Source of the DNA: Candidatus Omnitrophota bacterium | Lineage (GTDB): Bacteria; Omnitrophota; Gorgyraeia; Gygaellales; Profunditerraquicolaceae | Reading direction: 5' to 3' | Assembly (NCBI GenBank): GCA_030693145.1 | Contig: JAUYBI010000074.1 | Span: 1 to 45,969 of the forward strand | Length of the DNA: 45,969 nucleotides | Part shown: positions 16,915-25,261 of the stretch, piece after piece | Numbering within the stretch: position 1 is the first letter of the stretch | Layout: every line of letters begins with the position of its first letter | Notes under the pieces: model-generated | Database searches by the model: none | Seen by the model: only the letters and a program-made list of their open reading frames with translations | What the model was told of the DNA's origin: nothing | Translations under genes and position numbers: made by a program

Positions 16915-17070
16915 GAGATTATAATAAATCCTGCCGGCTTTTATCAATTACAGTAGGGTGGGTTTAAACCCACCCTACTATTGTTAATAAGCTGTGTAGG
17001 GAGGTTCCTGCCGGCTTTTATTAATTACAGTAGGGGAGGTTTAAACCTCCCCTACTGTTGAAAGTCAGGT
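16915..17070. repeat. Palindromic repeat locus 4 (both core types side by side)
   Basis: Two units lie in tandem. The first starts ATTATAATAAATCCTGCCGG and carries the GTAGGGTGGGTTT core; the second starts TCCTGCCGGCTTTTATTAAT and carries the GTAGGGGAGGTTT core with its exact mirror CCTCCCCTAC. Neighbouring units therefore differ in the core, but each stays palindromic. The stretch 16881-17319 has no gene: it holds this locus, a 21-base tandem repeat, a promoter and a hairpin. Confidence 0.9.
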
Positions 17071-17107
17071 TCGTAATTAATTAACGCAGGTTCGTAATTA
17101 ATTAACG
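17066..17107 (+). repeat. 21-base tandem duplication
   Basis: CAGGTTCGTAATTAATTAACG occurs twice head to tail (17066-17086, 17087-17107), directly after repeat locus 4. It is followed by an AT-rich dyad with ends CAGGCCAATAATTAA and TTATTGCCTG. This looks like local slippage at the edge of the palindromic locus. Confidence 0.85.
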
Positions 17108-17125
17108 CAGGCCAATAATTAATTA

Positions 17126-17154
17126 TTGCCTGTGGGCATATATGAGAGTATAAT
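17126..17154 (+). promoter_or_regulatory. Probable promoter of the PhnD-kinase-regulator genes
   Basis: TTGCCT at 17126-17131 and TATAAT at 17149-17154 are separated by 17 bases. It lies about 165 bases upstream of the phnD-like start, leaving a long leader with a hairpin. Confidence 0.6.
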
Positions 17155-17252
17155 CATAACGTAAAACTTACAAAGGAGTTTTTTTGGAGGGGAAAGGTGT
17201 AAGCATCAGTAAGCCAATAGAGAGTATTCTTTTTAGATGATTTTTATGTCGG

Positions 17253-17288
17253 CCCAAGAGGCGCGGAAATGCCAAACTTGGGTTTTTT
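17253..17288 (+). terminator. Leader hairpin with T-run (possible attenuator)
   Basis: CCCAAG at 17253-17258 pairs with CTTGGG at 17277-17282, followed by six T. An inner GGC/GCC pair extends the stem. It lies between a good promoter and the phnD-like start at 17320, so it may be a conditional terminator in the leader. I do not recognise a known riboswitch in the upstream leader. Confidence 0.45.
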
Positions 17289-17319
17289 ATTGGATGAAGA
17301 GAAACCTGCAGGAGGAGGC

Positions 17320-18258
17320 ATGAAGAGAATATTAAGCGGAGTCATTATCACGGCAGCCGCCGTAATGGGCGTAGTTTTATTCATTTATTCTACCGGAGAA
17401 AAGGCAAAAAAAGTAGATTTCTCCAAAGTAGAATCAGTTGAAACTTATACGCATAATAAAGAGGTTATCCGTATTGCTGTCTCCGCCATGATTTCTCCGC
17501 AGGAAACCATCTCTGTTTATAAAAAAATATTAGATTATATTGGGCAAAAGCTAGGGAAACCTGTTGAGCTTATCCAAAGAAAGACATATGCTGAGGTGAA
17601 TGATTTGATAGAAAAAGGCGAAGTTGATACGGCATTTGTCTGCGTAGGCCCTTACGTTCAAGGAAGAAAAAAGTTTGGCATGGAAATCCTCGTTGCGCCG
17701 GAGGTGCGCGGAGAATCGGTATATTATGCTTATATAATCGTGCGCAAGGATAGTCCCCTGCAGGACCTTGCGGAACTCAAAGATAAAAGTTTTGCCTTTA
17801 CCGACCCCCTTTCACTTACCGGTTGTTTTGTGATCAAATATGCATTAGCAAAAATGGGCCAAACCCCGGAATCTTTTTTTAAAAGCCGCATATTTACCAA
17901 AGGCCACGATAACTCCATACAGGCAATTGCCGAAGGGGTAGTTGATGGGGCAGCGGTGGACCACCTTGTTTGGGAATATCTTCATGCCACAAACCCCCAA
18001 TTTACTGCGCAGACCAAGATTATCAAAAAAATAGGGCCATTTGGCATGCCGCCTTTTGTCTGCCGCCCCGGCTATAATCCCGTGATGAAAGAAAAAATAA
18101 AACAGGTTTTACTGGATATGCATAAGGACCAAGAGGGTAAGAATATATTAAGTAAGTTATTCATTGATAGGTTCATTACCGTAGATGACAGTTCATACGA
18201 TTCTGTAAGGCAGATGGAAGATTGGCTGGAGAGTAGTGGAGCGGCAAAGGACAAATAG
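17320..18258 (+). CDS. PhnD-like phosphate/phosphonate-type substrate-binding protein
   Basis: A 312-residue exported or membrane-anchored protein (hydrophobic residues about 5-24). It is built like PhnD family binding proteins: RIAVSAMISPQETISVYKKI, VDTAFVCVGPYV, LAELKDKSFAFTDPLSLTGC, IAEGVVDGAAVDHLVWEYL, and a closing helical part. ATG 17320 follows AGGAGGAGGC; the longer frame from 17269 begins inside the leader hairpin and is rejected. No ABC permease or ATPase adjoins it. Instead a histidine kinase starts nine bases after its stop, so it more likely senses a ligand for the kinase than feeds a transporter. Confidence 0.8.
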   Translation: MKRILSGVIITAAAVMGVVLFIYSTGEKAKKVDFSKVESVETYTHNKEVIRIAVSAMISPQETISVYKKILDYIGQKLGKPVELIQRKTYAEVNDLIEKGEVDTAFVCVGPYVQGRKKFGMEILVAPEVRGESVYYAYIIVRKDSPLQDLAELKDKSFAFTDPLSLTGCFVIKYALAKMGQTPESFFKSRIFTKGHDNSIQAIAEGVVDGAAVDHLVWEYLHATNPQFTAQTKIIKKIGPFGMPPFVCRPGYNPVMKEKIKQVLLDMHKDQEGKNILSKLFIDRFITVDDSSYDSVRQMEDWLESSGAAKDK

Positions 18259-18267
18259 GATAAGCTT

Positions 18268-19908
18268 ATGAAAGAATCTTCGAGACAGAAAAAAGGCGCG
18301 TTACGAGACAAGATTTTATTTCCGTTTATTATTACTGACCTGCTGATTGTTCTGCTGAGCGTTGCTATTATTATTCCCGTCATCTCCGGCGTTTTAAAAA
18401 ATACGCTTAAACAAAAGGGCCTGTACATAGCAGAAAGCGTGGCTCTTCATAGCCTGGAATATGTTTTAACCGAAAATCAGCTTGAGCTAATCAAGGTACT
18501 CAGAGAAGAGCAGGAGCTGCATAAAGAAATTAGCTATTTGCTTATTACGGATTTAAAAGGCAAGGTAATCTGTCATTCATTCAAAGGAGGGTTACCTATG
18601 GGATTAGAGAAAGCTAATTCCTTAGGCTCTCATCAGAAGAACAATATTATACTTTTAGATACGGGAAAATATTTTGTCTACGATATTGCTGTACCGCTAA
18701 CGGTACAAGGAGTATTGCTGGGCAGCCTGAGAGTGGGGGTATTTAATGAGAGTATCCCCAGGATTTTGTCGAAGATTATCTTTATGCTGATAGCGTTGAT
18801 TAGTTTGGCTATTTTTATTAAGATTCTGGCGAGTTATTGGTTTACTCTGGCGGCTATGGAACCGGTTAAAAAACTTCAGCGCGCTACAGAAGCAATGATG
18901 TGTGGTGATTTAAGTGTGCGGGTCCGGATAAACAGTAAAGATGAACTGGAAGAGCTTGGCAATGCTTTTAACGCGACATTAGAAAAGCTAGAGCAGATTT
19001 TAGTTTCCAAAGATGAATTATCGCGGGAGGTTGTCGAACGGAAGCGTGCTGAGAATGCAGCGCTGGCGGTGAATGCAAAATTAGAGCAGAATGTCGAGGA
19101 ATTGGCGGAGGCTTATGCTAAGCTCAAAGAATCTCAGAAGGAGCTGCTTCAGTCCGCGAAATTCGGAGCGATCGGCCAGTTAGCCAGCAGCGTAGCCCAT
19201 GAAGTAAGGAATCCTTTAGCGATAATCATGCAGTCAATCGAGTATCTGGATTGCAAAGTTGCTCCCGAGGACAAAGAGATAATTCAGATGGCCAAGCATA
19301 ATATTCAGCGGGCCGACACGATTGTGGCTACGCTTCTTGATTTTGCCAAGGAAAAAGGATTAAATGTGGTGCCCGTGGATATTAATTCTATAATCGAGGA
19401 TTCCCTGATTTTAACGCATTACAGCAACCGGGAAGGTAAGATAGGTATTGTTAAAGAGTTAGGTAAAGATCTGCCCCAGGTTTTAGTGGATAGGCAAAAG
19501 ATGAAGCAGGTATTGGTGAATGTGAATTTAAACGCTCTTCAGGCGATGCCTAATGGCGGAACTTTATTCCTGCGTACTTATCTGGCCGAATTTAAGCGGC
19601 TGCAGGCAGGAGGGGAAAATAAAAACGGTGATCAGCCTTTACCGGTGAAAAAGGCGGTAATTATCGAGATAGAGGATGAAGGTGCCGGTATCTCAGAGGA
19701 GAACCTGAAAAATGTCTTCCGGCCGTTTTTCACGACCAAAGAAGAAACGATGGGGGTTGGGTTGGGCCTTTCGGTGGCTAAGAATATTGTTGCTATGCAC
19801 AATGGGCTGATAGAAATAAAAAGCCGGCTTAACCAGGGGACTAAGGTGATCATCACTCTTACAGTAAAGGAGGCGCCTAATGGCAAAGAAGAAGATATTG
19901 ATTGTTGA
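18268..19908 (+). CDS. Membrane sensor histidine kinase
   Basis: A 546-residue kinase. Membrane segments lie at about 18-42 and 168-190, flanking a periplasmic sensor of about 125 residues. A HAMP domain follows (EPVKKLQRATEAMMCGDLSV), then a coiled coil, then the HisKA box with His311 in SSVAHEVRNPLAII. The ATP-binding domain has an N box (VNLNALQAMPNGG), a G1 box (IEDEGAGIS) and a G2 box (GVGLGLSVAKNIV). All catalytic motifs are intact. Its start is nine bases after the PhnD-like gene and it overlaps the response regulator by 29 bases, making a compact three-gene signalling unit. Confidence 0.92.
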   Translation: MKESSRQKKGALRDKILFPFIITDLLIVLLSVAIIIPVISGVLKNTLKQKGLYIAESVALHSLEYVLTENQLELIKVLREEQELHKEISYLLITDLKGKVICHSFKGGLPMGLEKANSLGSHQKNNIILLDTGKYFVYDIAVPLTVQGVLLGSLRVGVFNESIPRILSKIIFMLIALISLAIFIKILASYWFTLAAMEPVKKLQRATEAMMCGDLSVRVRINSKDELEELGNAFNATLEKLEQILVSKDELSREVVERKRAENAALAVNAKLEQNVEELAEAYAKLKESQKELLQSAKFGAIGQLASSVAHEVRNPLAIIMQSIEYLDCKVAPEDKEIIQMAKHNIQRADTIVATLLDFAKEKGLNVVPVDINSIIEDSLILTHYSNREGKIGIVKELGKDLPQVLVDRQKMKQVLVNVNLNALQAMPNGGTLFLRTYLAEFKRLQAGGENKNGDQPLPVKKAVIIEIEDEGAGISEENLKNVFRPFFTTKEETMGVGLGLSVAKNIVAMHNGLIEIKSRLNQGTKVIITLTVKEAPNGKEEDIDC

Positions 19909-20266
19909 TGATGAATTGGATTTTTTGAAGATAGTAAAGTTAAATTTAGAGCAGACTGAAAAATTTGAGGTGTTAACCTTATCCAGCGCTCATGAGCTGA
20001 TTTCGCATCTGCATAGTTTCAAGCCGGATCTAATCTTGTTGGATATGGTGATGCCCGGAATAGGAGGCATAGAAGTATGTGATATGTTAAATGATGATTT
20101 ACTCGGGAAAACCCTGCCGGTTATCGTTCTCTCTGCGCTGGATAAGGTTGAGGATAAGCTCCTGGCTTATAAGAAGGGCATTGTGGGTTATTTAACTAAG
20201 CCCATAGAAAAGGATGCGCTGATCGCGAAAATAGAAAGTGTCTTGGAATCCAGGTTTAAGCGATAG
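19880..20266 (+). CDS. Single-domain response regulator
   Basis: A 128-residue receiver domain with no output domain. Acid pocket Asp10-Asp11 (LIVDDE), phosphoacceptor Asp55 (LILLDMVMPG), Ser85 (VLSALD) and Lys107 (YLTKPIEK) are all present. It overlaps the kinase gene by 29 bases, so the two are surely paired. Lacking DNA-binding or enzymatic parts, it must act through a partner outside the window, as CheY/Spo0F-type regulators do. Start ATG 19880 has AAGGAGGCGCC upstream. Confidence 0.92.
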   Translation: MAKKKILIVDDELDFLKIVKLNLEQTEKFEVLTLSSAHELISHLHSFKPDLILLDMVMPGIGGIEVCDMLNDDLLGKTLPVIVLSALDKVEDKLLAYKKGIVGYLTKPIEKDALIAKIESVLESRFKR

Positions 20267-20387
20267 ATCTACTTTTTAAATAGATTATTCTTGTTACGAT
20301 TGGTAGTTTATATAATTAAGCCAGTATTTTTAAAACATTTTATCGATTTAAATAAAGGACAATATTATTTTAAGCTAAGGAGGGTTT

Positions 20388-21314
20388 ATGTATAATGACC
20401 AGATAAAAAAATTAATCGAGAATGTAGAAAAAGTAATCGTGGGTAAAACTGAAGTAGTGAAGCTTTTGATCGTAGGTATTCTAACTAATGGGCACATTCT
20501 GATTGATGATGTCCCTGGTGTGGGCAAGACCATGCTTTCTTTGGCTTTAGCTAAGTCCATTAGCGCGGATTTTAAAAGGATTCAGTTTACCCCGGATCTG
20601 CTTCCTTCTGATGTCACCGGTGGTTTTATCTATAGCCCTAAGACTGGAGAGTTTGATTTTAAGAAGGGCCCGGTTTTTACTAATATTCTTCTGGCTGATG
20701 AGATTAACCGAACCACTCCCCGTACGCAGTCCGCGCTCCTGGAGTGTATGCAGGAGCGTTCTGTCTCTATTGACTGTAAAACTTTTATTCTGCCGCGGCC
20801 TTTTATGGTGGTCGGTACGCAAAATCCCATCGAGTATCAGGGGACATATCCCTTGCCGGAGGCGCAGCTGGATAGGTTTCTGATGAAGATAAATGTTGGT
20901 TATTTATCTCTAGAAGAGGAAAAGAAGGTGACTCTTGGGCAGAAACTGCAACATCCAATTGAAGACCTGCAGCCAGTTTTAGGAGTGGAAGATGTTTTGG
21001 GATTGCAGGAGAAAATCAAAAAGGTGGAAATTTCTCCGATCGTTCTTAATTATATTGTTAGTTTGGTTTCCGCTACCCGCAAGAAAGATGAGATCAGGTT
21101 AGGTGCCAGCCCTCGCGCTTCGATTGCCCTAATGAAAGCAAGCTGTGCCTGGGCTTTTATTGAGGGCCGGGATTACGTTATTCCGGAAGATGTGATAAAG
21201 CTTGTGTATTGGGTACTTGGCCATAGAATATTACTGCATCCTAAGGCCTTGGTTGCTGAGAAGACAGCCGCATCTCTGATTACGGAATTAGTGCATAAGA
21301 TTCCTGTCTCCTAA
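20388..21314 (+). CDS. MoxR-family AAA+ ATPase, second locus
   Basis: A 308-residue MoxR-type ATPase with a canonical Walker A (DDVPGVGKTML, about residues 43-53), Walker B (ILLADEINRTTPRTQSALLE) and sensor region (VGTQNPIEYQGTYPLPEAQ). It is clearly different from the bat-operon paralogue at 2412. It belongs to the MoxR subgroup paired with a membrane DUF58 protein and usually with a TgpA-type transglutaminase. ATG 20388 follows AAGGAGGGTTT. The 121-base upstream gap contains TATAAT at 20311-20316, but no convincing -35. Confidence 0.93.
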   Translation: MYNDQIKKLIENVEKVIVGKTEVVKLLIVGILTNGHILIDDVPGVGKTMLSLALAKSISADFKRIQFTPDLLPSDVTGGFIYSPKTGEFDFKKGPVFTNILLADEINRTTPRTQSALLECMQERSVSIDCKTFILPRPFMVVGTQNPIEYQGTYPLPEAQLDRFLMKINVGYLSLEEEKKVTLGQKLQHPIEDLQPVLGVEDVLGLQEKIKKVEISPIVLNYIVSLVSATRKKDEIRLGASPRASIALMKASCAWAFIEGRDYVIPEDVIKLVYWVLGHRILLHPKALVAEKTAASLITELVHKIPVS

Positions 21315-21317
21315 AAT

Positions 21318-22547
21318 ATGTTGAAAACTTTTCGCTTGAAATGGTTTGCTCTAGGATTTTTCTTTATTTCTAGCCTGCTGATCGGATTAAAGACGACCCG
21401 GGAATTTTACTTTTTCTTTGCCTATTTTTTGCTCTGCGCGGTAGTGGTTAGTTTGAGCTGGCTGCTTTTGACCTACTTTACGGCGCACCTGCAGCTATCC
21501 AGAAAAATGATTAGCCGGGTTACTGAGAGCGATAGGTTAGAAGTAGCCGCCCAGATTCGCAACGTTAGTTTTTTCCCGGTTTTTAATTTTGTTTTAGAGG
21601 ATAATTTTTTTGGTACGCAACCTAATCAAGAAAAGAAAAGTTTTTTTATAAGTTACTTGGGTTTAAAATCTTCCTGTGAAATTAAGTATGATTATCTCTG
21701 TTTTAAGAGAGGTGAATATAAAATGGGGCCTTTTATAGTTTATTTTTTTGACCCCCTGAACCTTTTTTTCTTTAAACGTATCTATCCTGTTTATTCCGGG
21801 GTAGTGGTTTATCCTCAAATATTTAAAATTGAGAAGTTTCCTGCTTTAACCCGCAGTATTTTACCCTGGTTTGGGATTGAGACGGCGCGTTCCAGCGGAG
21901 ATAATGATGAATTTTATGGCGTGCGGGAGTATAAGGATGGTGAGTCAGTTAAGAAGATCCACTGGCTCTCCAGCGCCCGTAAGAATAAGTTGATTGTAAA
22001 ACAATTCCAGCTGCAGAGTTTTTTTGGGACGACGATTATTTTTAATTTGGAGAAAGCCAAAAACCTGGGTGAAGGTAAAGAATCCGTAGCCGAATATATT
22101 ATTAAGATTGCCGCCAGTGTGGCGCATTACCTTACCGAAAGAGGGGTTTCCATAGAGCTCCTGGCGCATATCGGGGAAATAGTATATATGCCATTTAATA
22201 AGGGGCAGGAGCACCTGGAGAATATATTCAGAGTATTAGCAGCAGCTCAGGCAGAAAGCAGGATTAGTTTCAGGGAAGCCTTTGAGGAGTTTGCCCGCTA
22301 TATTCCTAATGATTCCAGCTTAGTGGCGGTGATGTCCGATCAGGACTATACCGACCTGCCCCGCATAGTATCTTTAAATAGCCGGGGGGTTTCCTTGATT
22401 CCCTTGATTGTGGTCGCGGATACTTTTCTACCGGTTTCCGATAAGGAAAAGGTCATTCGCCAGGCAAAAATTAGGGTTTCGAATTTAGTTAATATGCACG
22501 CGAAGTTTTTTTCACAAGGGGATAATTTATCAGAGGTATTTATTTAG
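21318..22547 (+). CDS. Membrane-anchored DUF58 protein
   Basis: A 409-residue protein with two N-terminal membrane segments (about 9-25 and 30-55), an Ig-like extracytoplasmic-type stretch, then the DUF58 core: FYGVREYKDGESVKKIHWLS followed by SARKNKLIVKQF, and a degenerate VWA-like fold (SSLVAVMSDQDYTD). This is the long DUF58 form typical of MoxR-DUF58-TgpA triplets, unlike the short soluble form at 3420. It starts three bases after moxR and ends one base before the next ATG. Confidence 0.88.
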   Translation: MLKTFRLKWFALGFFFISSLLIGLKTTREFYFFFAYFLLCAVVVSLSWLLLTYFTAHLQLSRKMISRVTESDRLEVAAQIRNVSFFPVFNFVLEDNFFGTQPNQEKKSFFISYLGLKSSCEIKYDYLCFKRGEYKMGPFIVYFFDPLNLFFFKRIYPVYSGVVVYPQIFKIEKFPALTRSILPWFGIETARSSGDNDEFYGVREYKDGESVKKIHWLSSARKNKLIVKQFQLQSFFGTTIIFNLEKAKNLGEGKESVAEYIIKIAASVAHYLTERGVSIELLAHIGEIVYMPFNKGQEHLENIFRVLAAAQAESRISFREAFEEFARYIPNDSSLVAVMSDQDYTDLPRIVSLNSRGVSLIPLIVVADTFLPVSDKEKVIRQAKIRVSNLVNMHAKFFSQGDNLSEVFI

Positions 22548-22548
22548 G

Positions 22549-25257
22549 ATGACACAGAAAGACAGATATCTATTTGTACAGCTCGGACTGACCTTTTCGC
22601 TTTTAATTACGGCGGTTTTCTTATTAAAGCCCGCGGTCTTTTGGCAATACCAGCTGTTTTTGATCGCCGGTTCGGCAGTCGGTTTTGCCTTTGGTTGGTA
22701 TAACCGACAAGGAGCATTTGAAGGCATAAGATATTTTACTGATGCGGCCATTTTAATTATTATTACTTGGATGGGTTATCGAATATTTAAATCGACTTTT
22801 TTATATAAAGAAGTTATTGCCATACTTATTCAAGGCGTCATTATTTTGGAGATTATCTTTAGTTTCAATTTTTGCGCGAAGGGAAAGATAATTTATATCC
22901 AGCTCTTAAGCCTCATTATTTTTATGGCCTCCGCGGTTTTTGCCGCTGCTTATAGCATGTTTTTGGCGATAGTTTACTTATTGATTTGGCTGGCGATACT
23001 GCGGTTTAAGTTTGCAGGATTTTTGCAACCGTTCAGAGAAAAAGGCATGCCCCGTTTTTATTCTTTGGTTACATCACTGGTTTGTTTCCTGGTGGTTTTG
23101 CTTTTGGCGTGGTTTATCTCTGCTAATGTTTTTTTGGGTAAAATTAAGAAGGGGATGGTTCTTTTAGATGAAGGCCTGCAAGATATGGAATCAGGAGTCG
23201 GCAAAGAATCTAATGAGGCGGATAAGTTTTATAGTTTACAGGAAGATTTACAAAATAAAATATCGGGCTTATCTTTAAAATTGGATTCTTATGAAAAGAG
23301 GCGTCAGCTTATCTATTTGCTTTCGGAGTTAGTAAAAGACACGCTTAAGACGATAGAATTAGATAAGGCAGAGATTGGTTTAATCGATATCCTAAAGCGT
23401 CAAGGCGCCGGCTTAGAAGGTACTGCGCAGGCAATGACAATGACTAAGATGTACCTGGATAAAAAGAATTCCCGGAATCTGGAGAAGAGCAAAGAAGAGG
23501 TTATGGATAAGCTCAGGAAACATCCCTTAGGCATCTTTGATAAGATTAAAATTACTAGTTTGACGAATAAGGTTCAGCAGGCTAACTCCTATCAGCAACT
23601 GCAAGAAAATAGCCGGGCACTCCAAAGTGCGATTCAGAATGCACCATTAAGCCGGGATGTTCAGAAAGATCTTAACGTGCTTACGCGCAACCTTTCTAAT
23701 TTAAAGGCTTTTGAGCTCTACCGCCGTAAGATTCAGGATTTAGAGCAAAGGTCTTCATCGCTTGGTGAGGGAGTTGAAAAAAAGATCGCGGATGTTGTTT
23801 CAGATATTAAACATACGCAAGGCCTGGATGATTTTAAGCAGACCGCTAAAAAAATTCGTCAACTAAAAAATGATTCGCGCCTCGGTGAGCAGAAATCTGG
23901 AAAAGATGTTATTAAAAGCCTGGAAGAAGTATCGCGCATGAAATTAGATTTATTGTTTACGGAGAAATCAGAAGAGGTAAGAAAAGATGCTTCCCGGAAG
24001 CAGGATTTAGGCTCTTTGGCGGAAGAGTTTGACCGGAAAATGGACGGGGCTGGAAGTGCCATGAGTCATCAGGAATTCATTGAAGAGCTTTCGGGGCTTA
24101 GCCAACAGAACAAGGATAATAATTTAGGCCTGTCCGGAGGGTTAGGCGAGATACTGGATTTAAAAACAGAATCTTTTAAGCAGGCAAAGAAAGATAAATT
24201 AGATGATCTGGTAGGTAAAGATTTTTACTCTGAGGTAAAAAAAGAGATACTTGAGGCAATAGAACAAATGGAAGAAAAAGAAAGCGCTCGGGATTTAGAG
24301 AGCCAACAAAAGGAGCTGGCCAGCAAGATTAGAGAGTTAGAAAGAAAGGGTAGTATTTCGCCAGAGAGTGCCGCCAAAATGCTTAAAGCCGCCGCAGATT
24401 TTAAAGATTTGCTGCAAGCCAGGCTTAAGGCTAAGGCAGAGTTAGAAAAGGAGGAGGTTTCGGAAAAAGGTTCCCATAAACCTGATTACCTAGAGCAGTT
24501 ACAGCAGGCCATTGGAGATTCTTCCTTGAGCGGCCGGGAAAAGGAGGCGCTTAAGGCTTTATTAGAGCAGCTGTTTAAAATGCAGAGCTTATCTCAATTA
24601 GAGGATGTCAAGGAGGCTTTGAAGAATAAGCTTTCTCTTTTAGGGCTGCAAGGGGCATCTGCCGCAAAACTAAGAGAAATAAATAAAATAAATGAAAAGA
24701 TTAAGCAGGCAGCCCAAATTAAACAGCAGCTTCTGGCGAGCAAGGCTTTGGCGGATATTTTAGAAAAAATAGAAAGATTAAGCCAACAAGATGCAGCTAA
24801 AGCCCGGGCTTTAGAAGAAAAATTAGAGCAGATGCGCAAGAGTAATTCTCCTGAGGAAGTGGAAAAGATAATTTTAGATTTAAAGGATGTTTTAGATAGT
24901 GAAAGCGCGCAAGTTGATAGCAACAGTATGGTTGAGCCAGAAAGTAAGCAGCAATGGAAAGTCTATATTTTATCTTCTTCGTTAATCGTTTCTCAGGGAA
25001 TAACTGTGCCCTTGAGAGTGATTGCCGTGGATAAAAATGGATATATTAAGGAATTAACCAGCGATGTGGAATGGTTTTCAACCCAGCAGCAGGTAGCTCG
25101 GGTAGATGATTTGAATTTCCTGCATTCTTTAGCTAAGGGTAAAGCCCAGATAAAGGCCGTCTACAAAGGGGCAGCGAGTAAAGATGCAGAGGTTAATGTG
25201 GTAGAGGATATAGACGCCCAAGCCGTGCAGGCGATTAAGCAGGAGCTCCTGCGATAG
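22549..25257 (+). CDS. Polytopic membrane protein with very long coiled coil and C-terminal Ig-like domain
   Basis: A 902-residue protein occupying the slot where MoxR-DUF58 loci usually carry the transglutaminase TgpA. Residues about 5-205 contain some seven or eight membrane segments resembling the TgpA/DUF3488 membrane part (for example FREKGMPRFYSLVTSLVCF). Residues about 215-790 are almost entirely Lys/Glu/Leu-rich helix with heptad character (ASKIRELERKGSISPE, EKIERLSQQDAAKARALEEK). Residues about 800-885 form a Big-2/Ig-like strand domain (VPLRVIAVDKNGYIKELTSD, then VEWFS). I see no Cys-His-Asp transglutaminase core. It is probably an extracytoplasmic scaffold built on a TgpA-like membrane base; function is unknown. 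Confidence 0.7.
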   Translation: MTQKDRYLFVQLGLTFSLLITAVFLLKPAVFWQYQLFLIAGSAVGFAFGWYNRQGAFEGIRYFTDAAILIIITWMGYRIFKSTFLYKEVIAILIQGVIILEIIFSFNFCAKGKIIYIQLLSLIIFMASAVFAAAYSMFLAIVYLLIWLAILRFKFAGFLQPFREKGMPRFYSLVTSLVCFLVVLLLAWFISANVFLGKIKKGMVLLDEGLQDMESGVGKESNEADKFYSLQEDLQNKISGLSLKLDSYEKRRQLIYLLSELVKDTLKTIELDKAEIGLIDILKRQGAGLEGTAQAMTMTKMYLDKKNSRNLEKSKEEVMDKLRKHPLGIFDKIKITSLTNKVQQANSYQQLQENSRALQSAIQNAPLSRDVQKDLNVLTRNLSNLKAFELYRRKIQDLEQRSSSLGEGVEKKIADVVSDIKHTQGLDDFKQTAKKIRQLKNDSRLGEQKSGKDVIKSLEEVSRMKLDLLFTEKSEEVRKDASRKQDLGSLAEEFDRKMDGAGSAMSHQEFIEELSGLSQQNKDNNLGLSGGLGEILDLKTESFKQAKKDKLDDLVGKDFYSEVKKEILEAIEQMEEKESARDLESQQKELASKIRELERKGSISPESAAKMLKAAADFKDLLQARLKAKAELEKEEVSEKGSHKPDYLEQLQQAIGDSSLSGREKEALKALLEQLFKMQSLSQLEDVKEALKNKLSLLGLQGASAAKLREINKINEKIKQAAQIKQQLLASKALADILEKIERLSQQDAAKARALEEKLEQMRKSNSPEEVEKIILDLKDVLDSESAQVDSNSMVEPESKQQWKVYILSSSLIVSQGITVPLRVIAVDKNGYIKELTSDVEWFSTQQQVARVDDLNFLHSLAKGKAQIKAVYKGAASKDAEVNVVEDIDAQAVQAIKQELLR

Positions 25258-25261
25258 ACTG

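Noticed and set aside
17161-17237. Leader peptide starting TTG near 17184 before the phnD-like gene
   Set aside because: An 18-codon frame with a TTG start and no distinctive composition; too weak to support.
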